Shown: piece by piece, positions 18,612 through 28,332 of the stretch
Layout of the letters: every line of letters begins with the position of its first letter
Numbering within the stretch: position 1 is the stretch's first letter
DNA from: Paenibacillus oryzisoli
Lineage (GTDB): Bacteria; Bacillota; Bacilli; Paenibacillales; NBRC-103111
NCBI RefSeq assembly: GCF_001653565.1
Contig: NZ_LYPB01000063.1
Location: 80,066 to 144,065 of the forward strand
Direction: 5' to 3'
Length of the DNA: 64,000 bases
Program-made: the position numbers and the translations under genes
The notes under the pieces: generated by a model
What the model was told of the DNA's origin: nothing
Database searches by the model: none
Seen by the model: the letters and a program-made list of their open reading frames with translations, nothing else

Positions 18612-21587
18612 ATGAAAAATAGTGCAAATAGCATAATTCTCCCATTCCTTCTCTGGTGTACATTTACTTTACTTTTAATTGGGGGGATATTACTCCCCAC
18701 AAGCATTACACATGCAGCCACAACGGTAACCACCATGCCGGACATGCCAGGTTTAAGCACTAGTTCCGATTTTGCCGTTAAGGTGCGACCCGTAGGAACC
18801 AGTTCTTGGACAACCGTTAAAGTTTTTTCCTTTACGAATGAGTATAAACAAAATATGGCTAGAGTCACTGCCGATGGTCCTGTGGAAGTCCAAGTTACGG
18901 ATCTCGTCGGCAATATTTCCTCTTATCAGTTCGAACCGAAGCGCTACAACATCACGCCAGTCGTGAACACTAACACGCTTACATTCACGGCTAGCCCACT
19001 TCAGAAGTTCGCCATCTCTTGGGGGACTAACATTCATAATTGGCTAACACTTGTAATCGAACCCGTTGAGGTTAATCCTCCGGGACCGAATGATGCCAAT
19101 GTCGTCAACATAGCGAACTTTGTAACGGATAATACAGGCGCTACCGACGTATATGCCGGCATCGACAAAGCGATCGATTACTTACTTTCGACATCTGGTA
19201 AATCCATTATTTATTTCCCTGATGGCATATACCGCACGCATTCCATTGAATTAAATCTTGTAGACAATATTTCCTTCTACTTCAGTGCGGGATCGAGAAT
19301 TGTATGGGATGAAAATAGCTGGGGATCCAACATATTCAGGGTAAGCGGCAGCAATAACGTTAAGTTTTATGGCAGAGGCATACTCGACGGTACATATAGG
19401 ATTCATGGAGGAAGAGGTGCATCCGGGTTGGGATGGTGGGATGGCATCAACATGACCCATCTGTCGGGAAGGATTTCTAACGGACTCGTTGTTGACGGGA
19501 TTTGGTTCATGGATACGCCAAACTCCCCTATGCGCACAGAGGGCGGTAATAATGCTACCTTCTACAATACGAAATATGTGAACTACGGTGGAACAATGAA
19601 TGATAACATTGTCATCTATGGTGGCTCCAATATTACATTCGACGAAAGTATTGGTCTTGCTGCAGATGATTCCTGGTCTGCTCATACAGGAGCTTGGGGA
19701 GGATTTACAAGCACCTATAATGTAAGTTTCACGAACAGCACTTACATTTCTAGGGCCGATGGCGGTTCCGGAGGCATTGCTTATGGTTGTAACGAAGCGA
19801 ACTATGAGGGCGGAGATGTATGGGGGATTTCCTACAAGAATCTCTCCATTCCCCAGTTCGGACAAACGTTAGATTCCTTTAACAGCCCATTGAACGGTAA
19901 GTATGGCAATTTTTTATTCGACAACGTCCAATTTACCGGATCATCGTCGACCACGCATACAGCATTCGATCATTTCGCCAATTTGAGTGGTACGATTATA
20001 CTCAACAACATGGTCTTCAAAGATACAGGAGGACAAATCGCAGGAAATCCCTCCAATAAAATAACAGACCTGTACATCAATAACCTGAAAATGAACGGCA
20101 ATACCATTAACTCAGCAGCTCAGGGCGGATTTACGATAACCGATACCGATAATGTACATTGGAATGCTAGCTATCCGACTTTCACTCAACCTGCTCCTGT
20201 GTCTGCGCCTCCGGCAATACCCGTGTACAGTTTGCCTATTTCTGATAATTTTAACAACGGAACGCTTATGAATTGGACGGATTTATCAGGTTCGCATAAT
20301 AACACCGATCATATTGCCAACGTAAATGACCCAAGCACCTCAGATAGGAGCATAAGTCTGAATGATCTTGAATGGAGTGGCGTTGCCGGTATGATCAAAC
20401 GCTTCACACCTCAAGGGCAAGATAAAGTCGTTACCATTGAAATGGATTTAAAGCCTACGGCAAACAATAAGATTTCTAATGTTTACATTAATGACAGAGT
20501 AGGATCAATTGTAGGCGGATTAAGATTTTATAATAACGGAAAAATTAAATACTTTGGTACCAAGGGGTCCAATTTTGAACCGGGCATTGATATTATGAAC
20601 TACAATGCAAATACATGGTACCATTTGAAGTGGGTATTTGACGTAGGTCAAATGAAGTATGATCTTTATATTGGAACGGGAAGAGGTGTAATACCGAGTA
20701 CCGCGACGCTAAGTGGGATTGCATTCAAGCATGAAATTCCCAATATTGCCAGCGTTCGTATGGACACTGAGAGCACTTGGTTGATCTACGATCAGCAGAT
20801 TACTTCCTTTAATGTGGACAATGTAGCGATCACTTCTGCAAACAGTGCTAATAGCCTAGTAAATGATAATGCTTCAGGGGTAACCTATACAGGTACATGG
20901 AGTTATGCTCCCGGCCGTATTTACGGAGACTATTTCGATGATGTGCATCATACGACTACTAATAACGACTACGTGCAATATACATTCACCGGGACTGGAG
21001 TCAGCTACATCACGGAGAAGAACACGGACCAAGGCAATGTTGATGTATACATCGACGGTGTTTTCCAAACCACAGTTAACTTAAATGCTTCTAGCCGGGC
21101 CGTCCGGCAGAACGTATATAGCAAAACAGGATTGCCCTTTGGAACACATACGATTAAGCTTGTTAAAACATCAGGGACATACATGCTGATTGATGCCTTT
21201 AATATTCGTACAAATTCAGTCCCAACAACGGCTAACGACAATGCGAGTGGAATAGCCTACACCGGCACGTGGGCGGTTTCCAGCGCCCGAGGCTTAGGCG
21301 ACTACAACGACGATCTCCACTATACTTCCACGAATAATGACTATGTTGAGTACACCTTTACAGGAACGGGAATCAGCTATATCGCAGAGAAAAACAGCGA
21401 TGAGGGCAATGTCGATGTATATATCGACGGAGTCTTGCAAACAACAGTTAATTGCCATGCATCCAGTCGTTTAGTCCAGCAGGTCATATACAGTAAAACT
21501 GGATTGTCTAGCGGCTCCCATACGATTAAGCTTATTAAAACATCTGGAACCTATATGGTGGTTGATGCGTTCAGTGTTACTCCGTAA
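18612..21587 (+). CDS. Secreted right-handed beta-helix glycan-active protein with tandem C-terminal beta-sandwiches
   Basis: About 991 residues from ATG 18612 (signal peptide with hydrophobic core LLWCTFTLLLIGGILL, cut after THA). A short beta domain is followed by a parallel beta-helix at about 165-520 (IIYFPDGIYRTHSIEL, YGRGILDGTYR, LAADDSWSAHTG), resembling GH28/GH49 or pectate-lyase-superfamily proteins. The paired aspartates in AADDSW are candidate catalytic residues. A jelly-roll domain (about 541-750) and two copies of a roughly 118-residue beta-sandwich (from about 751 and 875; shared NNDYV, GNVDVYIDG, KTSGTYM) follow. It is divergent from an importer with a two-component system and probably degrades the same polymer. 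Whether it is a hydrolase or lyase cannot be told. Confidence 0.8.
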   Translation: MKNSANSIILPFLLWCTFTLLLIGGILLPTSITHAATTVTTMPDMPGLSTSSDFAVKVRPVGTSSWTTVKVFSFTNEYKQNMARVTADGPVEVQVTDLVGNISSYQFEPKRYNITPVVNTNTLTFTASPLQKFAISWGTNIHNWLTLVIEPVEVNPPGPNDANVVNIANFVTDNTGATDVYAGIDKAIDYLLSTSGKSIIYFPDGIYRTHSIELNLVDNISFYFSAGSRIVWDENSWGSNIFRVSGSNNVKFYGRGILDGTYRIHGGRGASGLGWWDGINMTHLSGRISNGLVVDGIWFMDTPNSPMRTEGGNNATFYNTKYVNYGGTMNDNIVIYGGSNITFDESIGLAADDSWSAHTGAWGGFTSTYNVSFTNSTYISRADGGSGGIAYGCNEANYEGGDVWGISYKNLSIPQFGQTLDSFNSPLNGKYGNFLFDNVQFTGSSSTTHTAFDHFANLSGTIILNNMVFKDTGGQIAGNPSNKITDLYINNLKMNGNTINSAAQGGFTITDTDNVHWNASYPTFTQPAPVSAPPAIPVYSLPISDNFNNGTLMNWTDLSGSHNNTDHIANVNDPSTSDRSISLNDLEWSGVAGMIKRFTPQGQDKVVTIEMDLKPTANNKISNVYINDRVGSIVGGLRFYNNGKIKYFGTKGSNFEPGIDIMNYNANTWYHLKWVFDVGQMKYDLYIGTGRGVIPSTATLSGIAFKHEIPNIASVRMDTESTWLIYDQQITSFNVDNVAITSANSANSLVNDNASGVTYTGTWSYAPGRIYGDYFDDVHHTTTNNDYVQYTFTGTGVSYITEKNTDQGNVDVYIDGVFQTTVNLNASSRAVRQNVYSKTGLPFGTHTIKLVKTSGTYMLIDAFNIRTNSVPTTANDNASGIAYTGTWAVSSARGLGDYNDDLHYTSTNNDYVEYTFTGTGISYIAEKNSDEGNVDVYIDGVLQTTVNCHASSRLVQQVIYSKTGLSSGSHTIKLIKTSGTYMVVDAFSVTP

Positions 21588-21610
21588 TCCGCTGCTCTAG
21601 TCACAACGAA

Positions 21611-21655
21611 GGAGGATTCACAATTAAGCTATTCCTAAATTGTGAATCCTTCTTT
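21611..21655 (+). terminator. Rho-independent terminator after the beta-helix gene
   Basis: GGATTCACAATT at 21614-21625 pairs perfectly with AATTGTGAATCC at 21638-21649, followed by TTCTTTC; flanking bases extend the stem slightly. It starts 24 bases after the stop codon. Confidence 0.85.
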
Positions 21656-21720
21656 CGGTGACTCAAGGCTTTGCTGGCTACTTCGTTAGTTAGCCGCCCA
21701 TCAACAAGCGTACCCGATCT

Positions 21721-21749
21721 TTGACACTAATGAGCTTAGATTTTTTAAT
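21721..21749 (+). promoter_or_regulatory. Promoter of the TetR-family gene with an operator half-site
   Basis: TTGACA at 21721-21726, 17 bases, TTTAAT at 21744-21749. The -35 region contains TGACA-CTAA-TGAGC, whose left half matches the TGACA-N4-TGTCA palindrome found twice before the ABC genes. This suggests weak autoregulation. Confidence 0.6.
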
Positions 21750-21794
21750 GTGTGTATGTTAGACTTATATCTGAAATCGGAAGGGAGAAGAACC

Positions 21795-22361
21795 ATGGGC
21801 AGAAAGCAATCTTATACGGAGTCGGAACTACTAGACATAACAAAAAAGTTAGTTCTTGAGCATGGGTATGACGGATTTCATCTCAAGTTGCTTTCGCAGC
21901 ATTTACCGGGTGCACGTAGTACAATTTATCAATATTATTCAAATAAAGAAGAAATTGTTGCGGCCTGCATGAAGCGTGTCATTGAGACGGTTATCAAAAA
22001 GACATCGGCAATCGATGAAACCAACTCTATGCAAGCTCTTCAGGGATTGCTTGACATATATGTAGAAGAATCCAAGTTGCATCAACTGTTAAGCGATGCT
22101 CATAAAATCAGCCCAGTAAATTCGTCCGCGACTAGTCGTGATCTTATATTTGTTGAGCAAGCCCATATTACATTAAAGGATCAACTGACTCGTCTCTTCC
22201 AAAGAGCCCAACAGGAGAAAAATCTCAGGGGAGATATCCCCCTCCCCATACTCATCGGTGGTTTTTTCAACCTCATTAACATCCCAAACATGATGAACGT
22301 CCCTAATCCCCAATGGAGTAAGCTATTGTTTCAAATGTGGATGGGAGGAGCTCAAAGTTAA
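21795..22361 (+). CDS. TetR/AcrR-family transcriptional repressor
   Basis: 188 residues from ATG 21795 (AAGGGAGAAG upstream; an in-frame ATG 45 bases earlier lacks a site). The N-terminal helix-turn-helix spans about 10-55 (LLDITKKLVLEHGYDGFHLK, then GARSTIYQYYSNKEEIVAAC, the TetR signature), and the rest is an all-helical ligand and dimer domain. It is followed within 125 bases by the exporter genes, whose leader has two palindromes that fit a TetR operator. It likely represses that exporter until a toxic or signalling compound binds. Ligand unknown. Confidence 0.92.
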   Translation: MGRKQSYTESELLDITKKLVLEHGYDGFHLKLLSQHLPGARSTIYQYYSNKEEIVAACMKRVIETVIKKTSAIDETNSMQALQGLLDIYVEESKLHQLLSDAHKISPVNSSATSRDLIFVEQAHITLKDQLTRLFQRAQQEKNLRGDIPLPILIGGFFNLINIPNMMNVPNPQWSKLLFQMWMGGAQS

Positions 22362-22379
22362 GGAGGGCTTCTCTTGAAT

Positions 22380-22409
22380 TTGACATAAGTGTCATTTATA
22401 TTGTTTAAT
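22380..22409 (+). promoter_or_regulatory. Promoter of the ABC exporter operon
   Basis: TTGACA at 22380-22385, an 18-base spacer and TTTAAT at 22404-22409. The -10 box is identical to that of the TetR gene promoter. The -35 box is embedded in the first TGACA-N4-TGTCA palindrome, so repressor binding would block RNA polymerase. Confidence 0.7.
22381..22394 (+). promoter_or_regulatory. TetR operator candidate O1
   Basis: TGACATAAGTGTCA is an inverted repeat TGACA-N4-TGTCA. It covers the -35 element of the exporter promoter. Confidence 0.7.
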
Positions 22410-22444
22410 AAGTGAAGACAGATGGCATTGCCTTTTGTCGTAAT

Positions 22445-22458
22445 TGACACATGTGTCA
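22445..22458 (+). promoter_or_regulatory. TetR operator candidate O2
   Basis: TGACACATGTGTCA is a perfect 14-base palindrome with the same TGACA-N4-TGTCA arms as O1. It lies 64 bases (about six helical turns) downstream, between the promoter and the ribosome site. Two sites on the same helix face fit cooperative or looping repression. Confidence 0.7.
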
Positions 22459-22484
22459 TAATCGTAGATAAGGAGATGGAGAAC

Positions 22485-23606
22485 ATGTTTTTAGCATTAA
22501 GGGAAATCATGCATAGCAAGATGAAATTTTCTATGATCGTCATTATATTTGTCTTGATTGCCTGGTTAGTATTCATCCTTTCGGGATTGGGTAATGGATT
22601 ATCAACACTTGCGGCGTCAAGCTTCCAGAACATGAAAGCCGATTATGTTGTCTTTGAACAAGGGTCACAGTCGTCCATGGGTAAGTCCCTATTGTCTGAC
22701 CAATTGGTTGCAGAAGCAGAGAAATTGCCTAATGTAACTGCCGCATCCCCAATGGGGAGTACGATGGCTACGGCTTTGAAAGGCACTAGCACAAAGAATG
22801 AAGATAAGGTCGATATTGCAATCTTAGGCATTCTCCCCGGCAGCTTCCTGGAGCCTACTGTAATCGAAGGCAAAGGATTATCTGCGGAAGATCCAACAGG
22901 CGTTATTGTGAACAAGACAATGAAAGATGAAGGTTTTAAACTTGGAGATACGTTTCAATTGGACGGATCCACACAATCATTGACGATTAGCGGGTTCGTC
23001 GACAACCAGACCTACAACCATATTTCAGCCGTATTTGTTCACATCTCCGAATGGCGGAAGATTACCTTCGCCGCGCCGGGGTCGGATAAGGGAGTTGCGG
23101 GTCCGGTCAACGCAATTATGTTACAGGGCGAGCAAATCGATCCTGCGCTTATTAGCAGCAAGCTTTCCAACACAGATACTGTGACACGTGGAGCAGCGAT
23201 TTATGGTATGCCGGGGTATAAGGAAGAAAACGGGACCATTATGATGATGCTGGCCTTTTTGCTCGCAATCTCCGCATTCGTTCTTGGTGTCTTCTTTTAT
23301 GTCATTACGATGCAGAAAACAAACCAATTCGGCATTATGAAAGCCATCGGCGCAAGAAACGGCTTTTTGGGTAAAGCCATTGTCTCTCAAGTCTTTTTCC
23401 TATCGCTGACGAGTATCGTTTTTGGCGTCTTACTCACATACGGGACAGCTGCAATTATGCCGAAGGGGATGCCGTTCAAGCTGGAGCCGAGCCTCGTCAT
23501 CGAGTATTCAATTATCCTTCTTGTCATAGCAGTCCTCAGTTCATTGGTCTCCGTTAGAAAAATAACTAAAATTGATCCGCTTAAAGCGTTAGGGAGGGTT
23601 GAATAA
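22485..23606 (+). CDS. MacB/FtsX-type ABC transporter permease
   Basis: About 373 residues from ATG 22485, chosen because AAGGAG lies nine bases upstream; earlier in-frame ATGs overlap the operator. One N-terminal helix (MIVIIFVLIAWLVFILSGLG), a large extracytoplasmic MacB-like domain (to about 250), and three C-terminal helices with the FtsX core (MKAIGARNGFLGKAIVSQV). Such permeases work with a LolD-like ATPase in mechanotransmission or in export of drugs, peptides or lipids. The ATPase gene follows with a TAATG overlap. The TetR control favours a resistance or efflux role. Confidence 0.9.
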   Translation: MFLALREIMHSKMKFSMIVIIFVLIAWLVFILSGLGNGLSTLAASSFQNMKADYVVFEQGSQSSMGKSLLSDQLVAEAEKLPNVTAASPMGSTMATALKGTSTKNEDKVDIAILGILPGSFLEPTVIEGKGLSAEDPTGVIVNKTMKDEGFKLGDTFQLDGSTQSLTISGFVDNQTYNHISAVFVHISEWRKITFAAPGSDKGVAGPVNAIMLQGEQIDPALISSKLSNTDTVTRGAAIYGMPGYKEENGTIMMMLAFLLAISAFVLGVFFYVITMQKTNQFGIMKAIGARNGFLGKAIVSQVFFLSLTSIVFGVLLTYGTAAIMPKGMPFKLEPSLVIEYSIILLVIAVLSSLVSVRKITKIDPLKALGRVE

Positions 23607-24280
23607 TGACGGCAGGTTTACAAATCAGCAGCGTCACAAAGTATTATGCCGAGGGGAACAACAGAATATCCGCGCTTGAACAAGTGTCCATCTCGGTGGA
23701 GCCTGGAGAGTTTGTTGCTGTCGTCGGACCTTCCGGTTCTGGCAAGAGCACTTTTTTATCAATAGCAGGTGCACTGCTCAAACCCTCGGAAGGTGAAGTC
23801 AACTTGAATGGACATCTTCTGTCCAAGCTCACCGATAAAGAACTGTCACATATAAGATTGAAGGAAATCGGGTTTATTATGCAATCATCTAATCTTGTTC
23901 CTTATCTGAACGTCCTTGACCAAATTCTCTTAGTCAAGAGGATGTCGGGGAAGGTTCGAGCCGAAGATAAAACATTCGCAATTAAGTTGCTGGACGAATT
24001 GGGACTCCATTCGAAGCTGAAGAACTTCCCGGATGAGCTGTCCGGAGGCGAGAAACAGCGTACGGCTATCGCACGTGCATTGATTAACAATCCAAACGTT
24101 ATCTTAGCAGATGAGCCCACGGCCAGTCTGGATACCAAGCGTGCTCATGAAGTGGTGAGTCTGATCGCAAATGAGGTTAGGTCGCGTCAGAAAGCGGCCA
24201 TTATGGTCACGCATGATGAGCGTATGCTTGAATATTGCGATAAAGTATACCGGATGGAAGACGGCAGATTATCGCTCTGA
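23606..24280 (+). CDS. ABC transporter ATP-binding protein (MacB/LolD family)
   Basis: 224 residues with Walker [10 protein letters not shown]-loop ([12 protein letters not shown]), signature LSGGEKQR, Walker [11 protein letters not shown]-loop SLD and H-loop His in VTHDE. The ATG overlaps the permease stop codon (TAATG), so the two are produced in step. Cytoplasmic motor of the exporter. Confidence 0.95.
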   Translation: MTAGLQISSVTKYYAEGNNRISALEQVSISVEPGEFVAVVGPSGSGKSTFLSIAGALLKPSEGEVNLNGHLLSKLTDKELSHIRLKEIGFIMQSSNLVPYLNVLDQILLVKRMSGKVRAEDKTFAIKLLDELGLHSKLKNFPDELSGGEKQRTAIARALINNPNVILADEPTASLDTKRAHEVVSLIANEVRSRQKAAIMVTHDERMLEYCDKVYRMEDGRLSL

Positions 24281-24329
24281 ATGGCAAGATCGTCATGCCA
24301 GATGTTCAAAAATTTAATCAGGTTTAAAA

Positions 24330-24366
24330 ATGAGGTTAACCATTCACTGGCTAACCTCATCTTTTT
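24330..24366. terminator. Bidirectional terminator between convergent genes
   Basis: ATGAGGTTA at 24330-24338 pairs with TAACCTCAT at 24352-24360, followed by CTTTTTATT on the plus strand and preceded by an A-run that gives a U-tract on the minus strand. It serves the rightward exporter operon and the convergent hydrolase gene. Confidence 0.8.
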
Positions 24367-24462
24367 ATTGTGGAGCGAAGTTATCAAATAAACTATTGGT
24401 CCCTTTCGAATAGTCGTATTGAATATCATACAGCTTATGGCAGGTTCTTCTAACTAGGACCT

Positions 24463-25913
24463 TCAGTACTTGGTATATGCATAAAGCTGTGCCCATAAGC
24501 CTAACCCCATTTGCGAGCATACCCGATAACCGCTTCGCTGCAGTTCCATGCCCCCAGCATTATGCTGAGCAACGCCCGTCAATATGCCATCTGGCGATAG
24601 GTAGGGGGAAAGCGCCAAGAGATTATGATTGGCGATCGACATGTAGCTGCTAGGTAACAACTGACAACTAGCCGCTAAGGCTAAGGCAGCCGAAATTCCT
24701 GCTGAGCCAGAGGTATCAATTCCCGTCTTAGGATCATCCACGAAACAAGACCACAACCCGTCTGGCTGTCTCCAATCCATTACCACCCCAGCAATACGGG
24801 AAATCTCTGCCTCTAACTCATCCATTCCTGCTAGGTTCGCGAAAGGAGCATTTTTGAGCTCGACGCAGGTTTTAACCAAACCTAAGCAATACCAAGCAAA
24901 GGCTCTCGCCCAGTTGCGAAAGGTATGTTCTTGCGATTTGCGACGATAGCGCAAGTACACACACTGCTCGCGTGCCAGGCAATCTCTTCGCAGCAGAATT
25001 TGCGCAATTGCTTGCTCCGCTAAATCCTGACGCTTGAACTGCCTCGCCATAACGGCAAGCGGGTACGCCACTGTATACGAGCCTTCTGCCGAGACCATGT
25101 CTTCATCGATGACAGCACCGCTGTTCTTTTTACTTGTAACCTCAAAGAATTCAAGCGCTTTACGAACCACAGGATGATCCAAACGGTATTTGGCAATTAC
25201 AGCCAGCGGCAGCGTCGCTTCAATTGTAGTAAACGTACCGTCAGCCTGTTTACCTTGCAAATCCTCATAGAGCAACTCTCCCTGCTCATTAAAAAACTGG
25301 CTGAAATGCAAATCTAGGATAGGATTCACCCGATTTTCTCCCTGAATCGGCTGTAAGCTGTACAGCCCATCCAACACACATCCCTCCATCCAGCCGAAAG
25401 GTTGAATGGACGATAACGAAAGAATTGTATGCAAGGCTTCCTCCTCGCGTGAGTCTGGCTCTCCTATCAACAAGTGAGGTGTGAAAAGCACACGCGTCTC
25501 CTCACCAAAAAGAGTATCAAATACCCATAGCTGCTGCTCCCCGCCTTTGAGCTCCAGTCGTACGCCCTCATTTAGTGCTGCTGCAGTTTGTTCCGCCGAA
25601 AGCAGCAGCTCAAAGGGCTGAAATGCATAGGCGAATCGTATATCGATGACACCGATCCATTCATTCGATCGACGCAGGAACACATCAACCTGTTGGGCAT
25701 CCCGATAATCTAATGCAACAGTAATCCGCAATCGACTGACTTGACCTGGTGCTTGCTTCAACTGCTCTTCGTTCAACTGCCATGTCAAGGTTAGTTGATC
25801 CTGACCTTCTCCCAAATGGACGCCATGCCAGCCCCTGCAATTTGTTTACCACTTGGTAGTACCGTCTTAGACGCACTAACTATGTGAGCGGGCAAATATT
25901 GAACCTGTCTCAT
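24463..25913 (-). pseudogene. GH88/GH105-type unsaturated glycuronyl hydrolase, apparently frameshifted
   Basis: The likely gene starts at ATG 25913 (GAGGGG six bases upstream) and reads MRQVQYLPAHIVSASKTVLP and onwards, but this frame does not join the main body. The body, about 450 codons, is open only in the next frame, where the first usable start would be a TTG at 25815 without a ribosome site. Adding one base to the four-C run at 25832-25835 (plus strand) fuses both into a continuous 483-residue protein through IAGGWHGVHLGEG. The C-terminal two-thirds resembles the (alpha/alpha)6 barrel of GH88/105 enzymes (NWARAFAWYCLGL, DTSGSAGISAALAL). These enzymes remove unsaturated uronic acids from lyase-made oligosaccharides. 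It is either a real mutation, a sequencing error or a slippage site. Confidence 0.65.
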
Positions 25914-25927
25914 CTTGGTCCCCTCTC

Positions 25928-28234
25928 CTATTTGAACTGATCACGATATTGGCTCGGTGTAATTTGCACTATTTTTTTGAAATTTCGATTAAAATTCGAA
26001 GCAGTGCTATACTGCAGCTTTTCTGCGATATCTGCGATCTTCATATCCGTCTCTTGCAGCCAGCGCTTGGCAACTTCTATTCGATAATTAGAAACATATT
26101 CTGTGAAATTAACACCGGTATCCTTTTTAAACACACGGCTAATATAACTGGGATGGTAATGAAATCTGGCAGCGAACATCTCAACGCTTAAATTTTGGTC
26201 GTAATATTGTTCGACCTCCGAAATCATCAGCATCGAAATATTCACATCCTGCTTGCGCTGACGCTCCTTCGTCCAAGCAAGAAGCGGCCCAATAATCTGT
26301 TTCCAAAACCATTCCTCGATCTGTTTGGCTGTATGCATACGAACCAAAATTTCCGAGGAGAAAATCTCTTTTTGGAAAACAGCTTGTACCGATTCACCTG
26401 CATCCTGAACAAGCCCGGTTAAGTTGTTAAATAAACGTCCAATAAAATGCTGATAATCGTAGTGATTCATCTGGTTTTTCAGAAAATCTGCAATAATAGC
26501 CTGCAATCTTTCCTGCGCCTGCTCTGCATTCGACTGCTTGATGGCCTCCATAATCTGGAATTCTAGCTCTTTCGGATAACGGAACATCTGCGCTTTATTA
26601 GGCTCCACCTCGTCAATGAATAGAATCGACTCCGATCCCAGTCTAACGCGATAAGCCAATGCATCCAGACTTTCTTGATGAGCGAGCGGTGCATACATAA
26701 AACTCGCATACCTTCTGCTAATCCCTATACTAATTTTCAGATTCAAATATTGCTTAATGCTATTACGTATTTCTTCCGATTTATTAAACACCTGTATTTT
26801 TAATGGCGTATCATCTTCTAGACCACCACCTAAGAACAGTACGAATCCCTGGTTCTGAACAATTGAGCTGAGCCGCATGGACTGTGGGACGATCTCTTCG
26901 ATCATATTATGAATCGCGTACAGCATTAACTCCATATCCTTGTCGGTAAAGCGCGTCCCTTCCAGCGTATCAATTTGAAGCGCCAGCACACACCAGTGAT
27001 CCCAATTTGCCGGAAAGTCATGCCGTACGAGCTGCTCCTCCATGGACTCTAGCCGAATATCCCCTGAAAGCAGCTTGAATACAAAAAATTCACGCGTCTG
27101 GTTATGAAGAAATACCATTTCTTCCTTCATCTTCGTGCTTGATTGCGTCAAATGATTTAAATGCTCGCTAATATAGGTCAGTTCATTGTTCTGCCTCTGC
27201 TTATGGTCTGGCTGAATGGAGCGATATATCAGACGAATCGGTGAGTATAGCTTATGCGAAAAAAAGAAAGATGTGGTGATTACAAGTGTGATCAAAATCG
27301 CTACAAAAAAAATCGTATAGAGCTTGATTCCATTAGATTTGCTCATCACATACTCCAATGGGGTAATGGATGCATAAATCCAATTGTTGTATAGCGCATG
27401 ATTATAATGAATAACAAAGTCCTGACCATCCTGTTTATAGAAGAAAAAACCTTCCTGTTCACCGCTTGTGAGAATTTGCTGATAATAGTTCTCGGCCTGC
27501 ATATTTACTCCGATATCCTGATTGTTCAAGCTGCCGACAACTAACCCAAGATCATCGATAATCAGTGTACGACCTTTACTGGCATCACCGGTAAGACGCT
27601 TACTCAGCTCCTGCATAGGAACATTGATTGTAATGATGCCATCCGGGTTGATCGCATTCAACGGAATATGCTTAATTAGCTTAAATACATAACCAGACTT
27701 CTCATCCTCTGTCAGCTTCCAATAAGAACGGCGGGAGTCATCCCGATATGATTTCAGCAATTCTTCCAAATTGAATAGCAGTTTATCATGCTTCTCAATC
27801 ACAAGGCGACCCTTCATCGGATAGACAGCGCCGCTCTCAACAATCCAATCCTGACGATAGCTCATCAAATGGATATCTTGAATACCCAATTCGAACACTT
27901 GAATATGTATGAGCTCGTAGAGCAGCTTCTCAAAGAACTCATGGTATTCGTAGTCAAAAGGCATATCCAATACCGTTTGCATCGAGGTTGCATTCATCAT
28001 GGCCGTTCCGCTAATGGTTTGCGTCGCTAAAGTATCGATGGTTTTAAGTAAAGATTCGACCTTCTCCTTGTTCTGCTTCAAAATGAGCCGATTGCTGGCA
28101 ATAATCTCTTCCTCCAGAATGGCTGATGATTTGTTAAAGGAGAGATAGCCTAGAAGCACGACAGGCAGTATCCCGACGATACAGCTAAGCAATACTAAAT
28201 TTGTGAAAAATCTGGATGTCTGAAATCTTCTCAT
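25928..28234 (-). CDS. AraC-family regulator with membrane-spanning sensor
   Basis: 768 residues: helix at about 12-32, extracellular Cache-like region to about 295, second helix at about 300-325 (IFFVAILITLVITTSFFFSH), a cytoplasmic linker, and a C-terminal AraC domain at about 665-768 (LSVEMFAARFHYHPSYISRV, IADIAEKLQYSTASNFNRNF-like second motif). GAGGGG precedes the ATG. This one-component sensor class in Paenibacillaceae sits beside LplABC importers and responds to extracellular sugar. Here it is downstream of the binding protein and upstream of the GH88/105 gene and probably activates the cluster. Confidence 0.9.
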   Translation of the reverse strand: MRRFQTSRFFTNLVLLSCIVGILPVVLLGYLSFNKSSAILEEEIIASNRLILKQNKEKVESLLKTIDTLATQTISGTAMMNATSMQTVLDMPFDYEYHEFFEKLLYELIHIQVFELGIQDIHLMSYRQDWIVESGAVYPMKGRLVIEKHDKLLFNLEELLKSYRDDSRRSYWKLTEDEKSGYVFKLIKHIPLNAINPDGIITINVPMQELSKRLTGDASKGRTLIIDDLGLVVGSLNNQDIGVNMQAENYYQQILTSGEQEGFFFYKQDGQDFVIHYNHALYNNWIYASITPLEYVMSKSNGIKLYTIFFVAILITLVITTSFFFSHKLYSPIRLIYRSIQPDHKQRQNNELTYISEHLNHLTQSSTKMKEEMVFLHNQTREFFVFKLLSGDIRLESMEEQLVRHDFPANWDHWCVLALQIDTLEGTRFTDKDMELMLYAIHNMIEEIVPQSMRLSSIVQNQGFVLFLGGGLEDDTPLKIQVFNKSEEIRNSIKQYLNLKISIGISRRYASFMYAPLAHQESLDALAYRVRLGSESILFIDEVEPNKAQMFRYPKELEFQIMEAIKQSNAEQAQERLQAIIADFLKNQMNHYDYQHFIGRLFNNLTGLVQDAGESVQAVFQKEIFSSEILVRMHTAKQIEEWFWKQIIGPLLAWTKERQRKQDVNISMLMISEVEQYYDQNLSVEMFAARFHYHPSYISRVFKKDTGVNFTEYVSNYRIEVAKRWLQETDMKIADIAEKLQYSTASNFNRNFKKIVQITPSQYRDQFK

Positions 28235-28292
28235 CGTGCGCCCCTCACTCTATCCTTATTCCTTGCCCTATACATCATATCATGGAAGTAAG

Positions 28293-28323
28293 AAAGGGGC
28301 TGCATCCTTAGATACGCCCCTTT
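28293..28323 (-). terminator. Terminator after the binding-protein gene
   Basis: AAAGGGGC at 28293-28300 pairs with GCCCCTTT at 28316-28323, and on the minus strand CTTACTTCC follows. It lies just after the stop of the binding-protein gene (28333), so the downstream AraC sensor gene probably has its own promoter or receives read-through. Confidence 0.65.
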
Positions 28324-28332
28324 AAGCCAACC

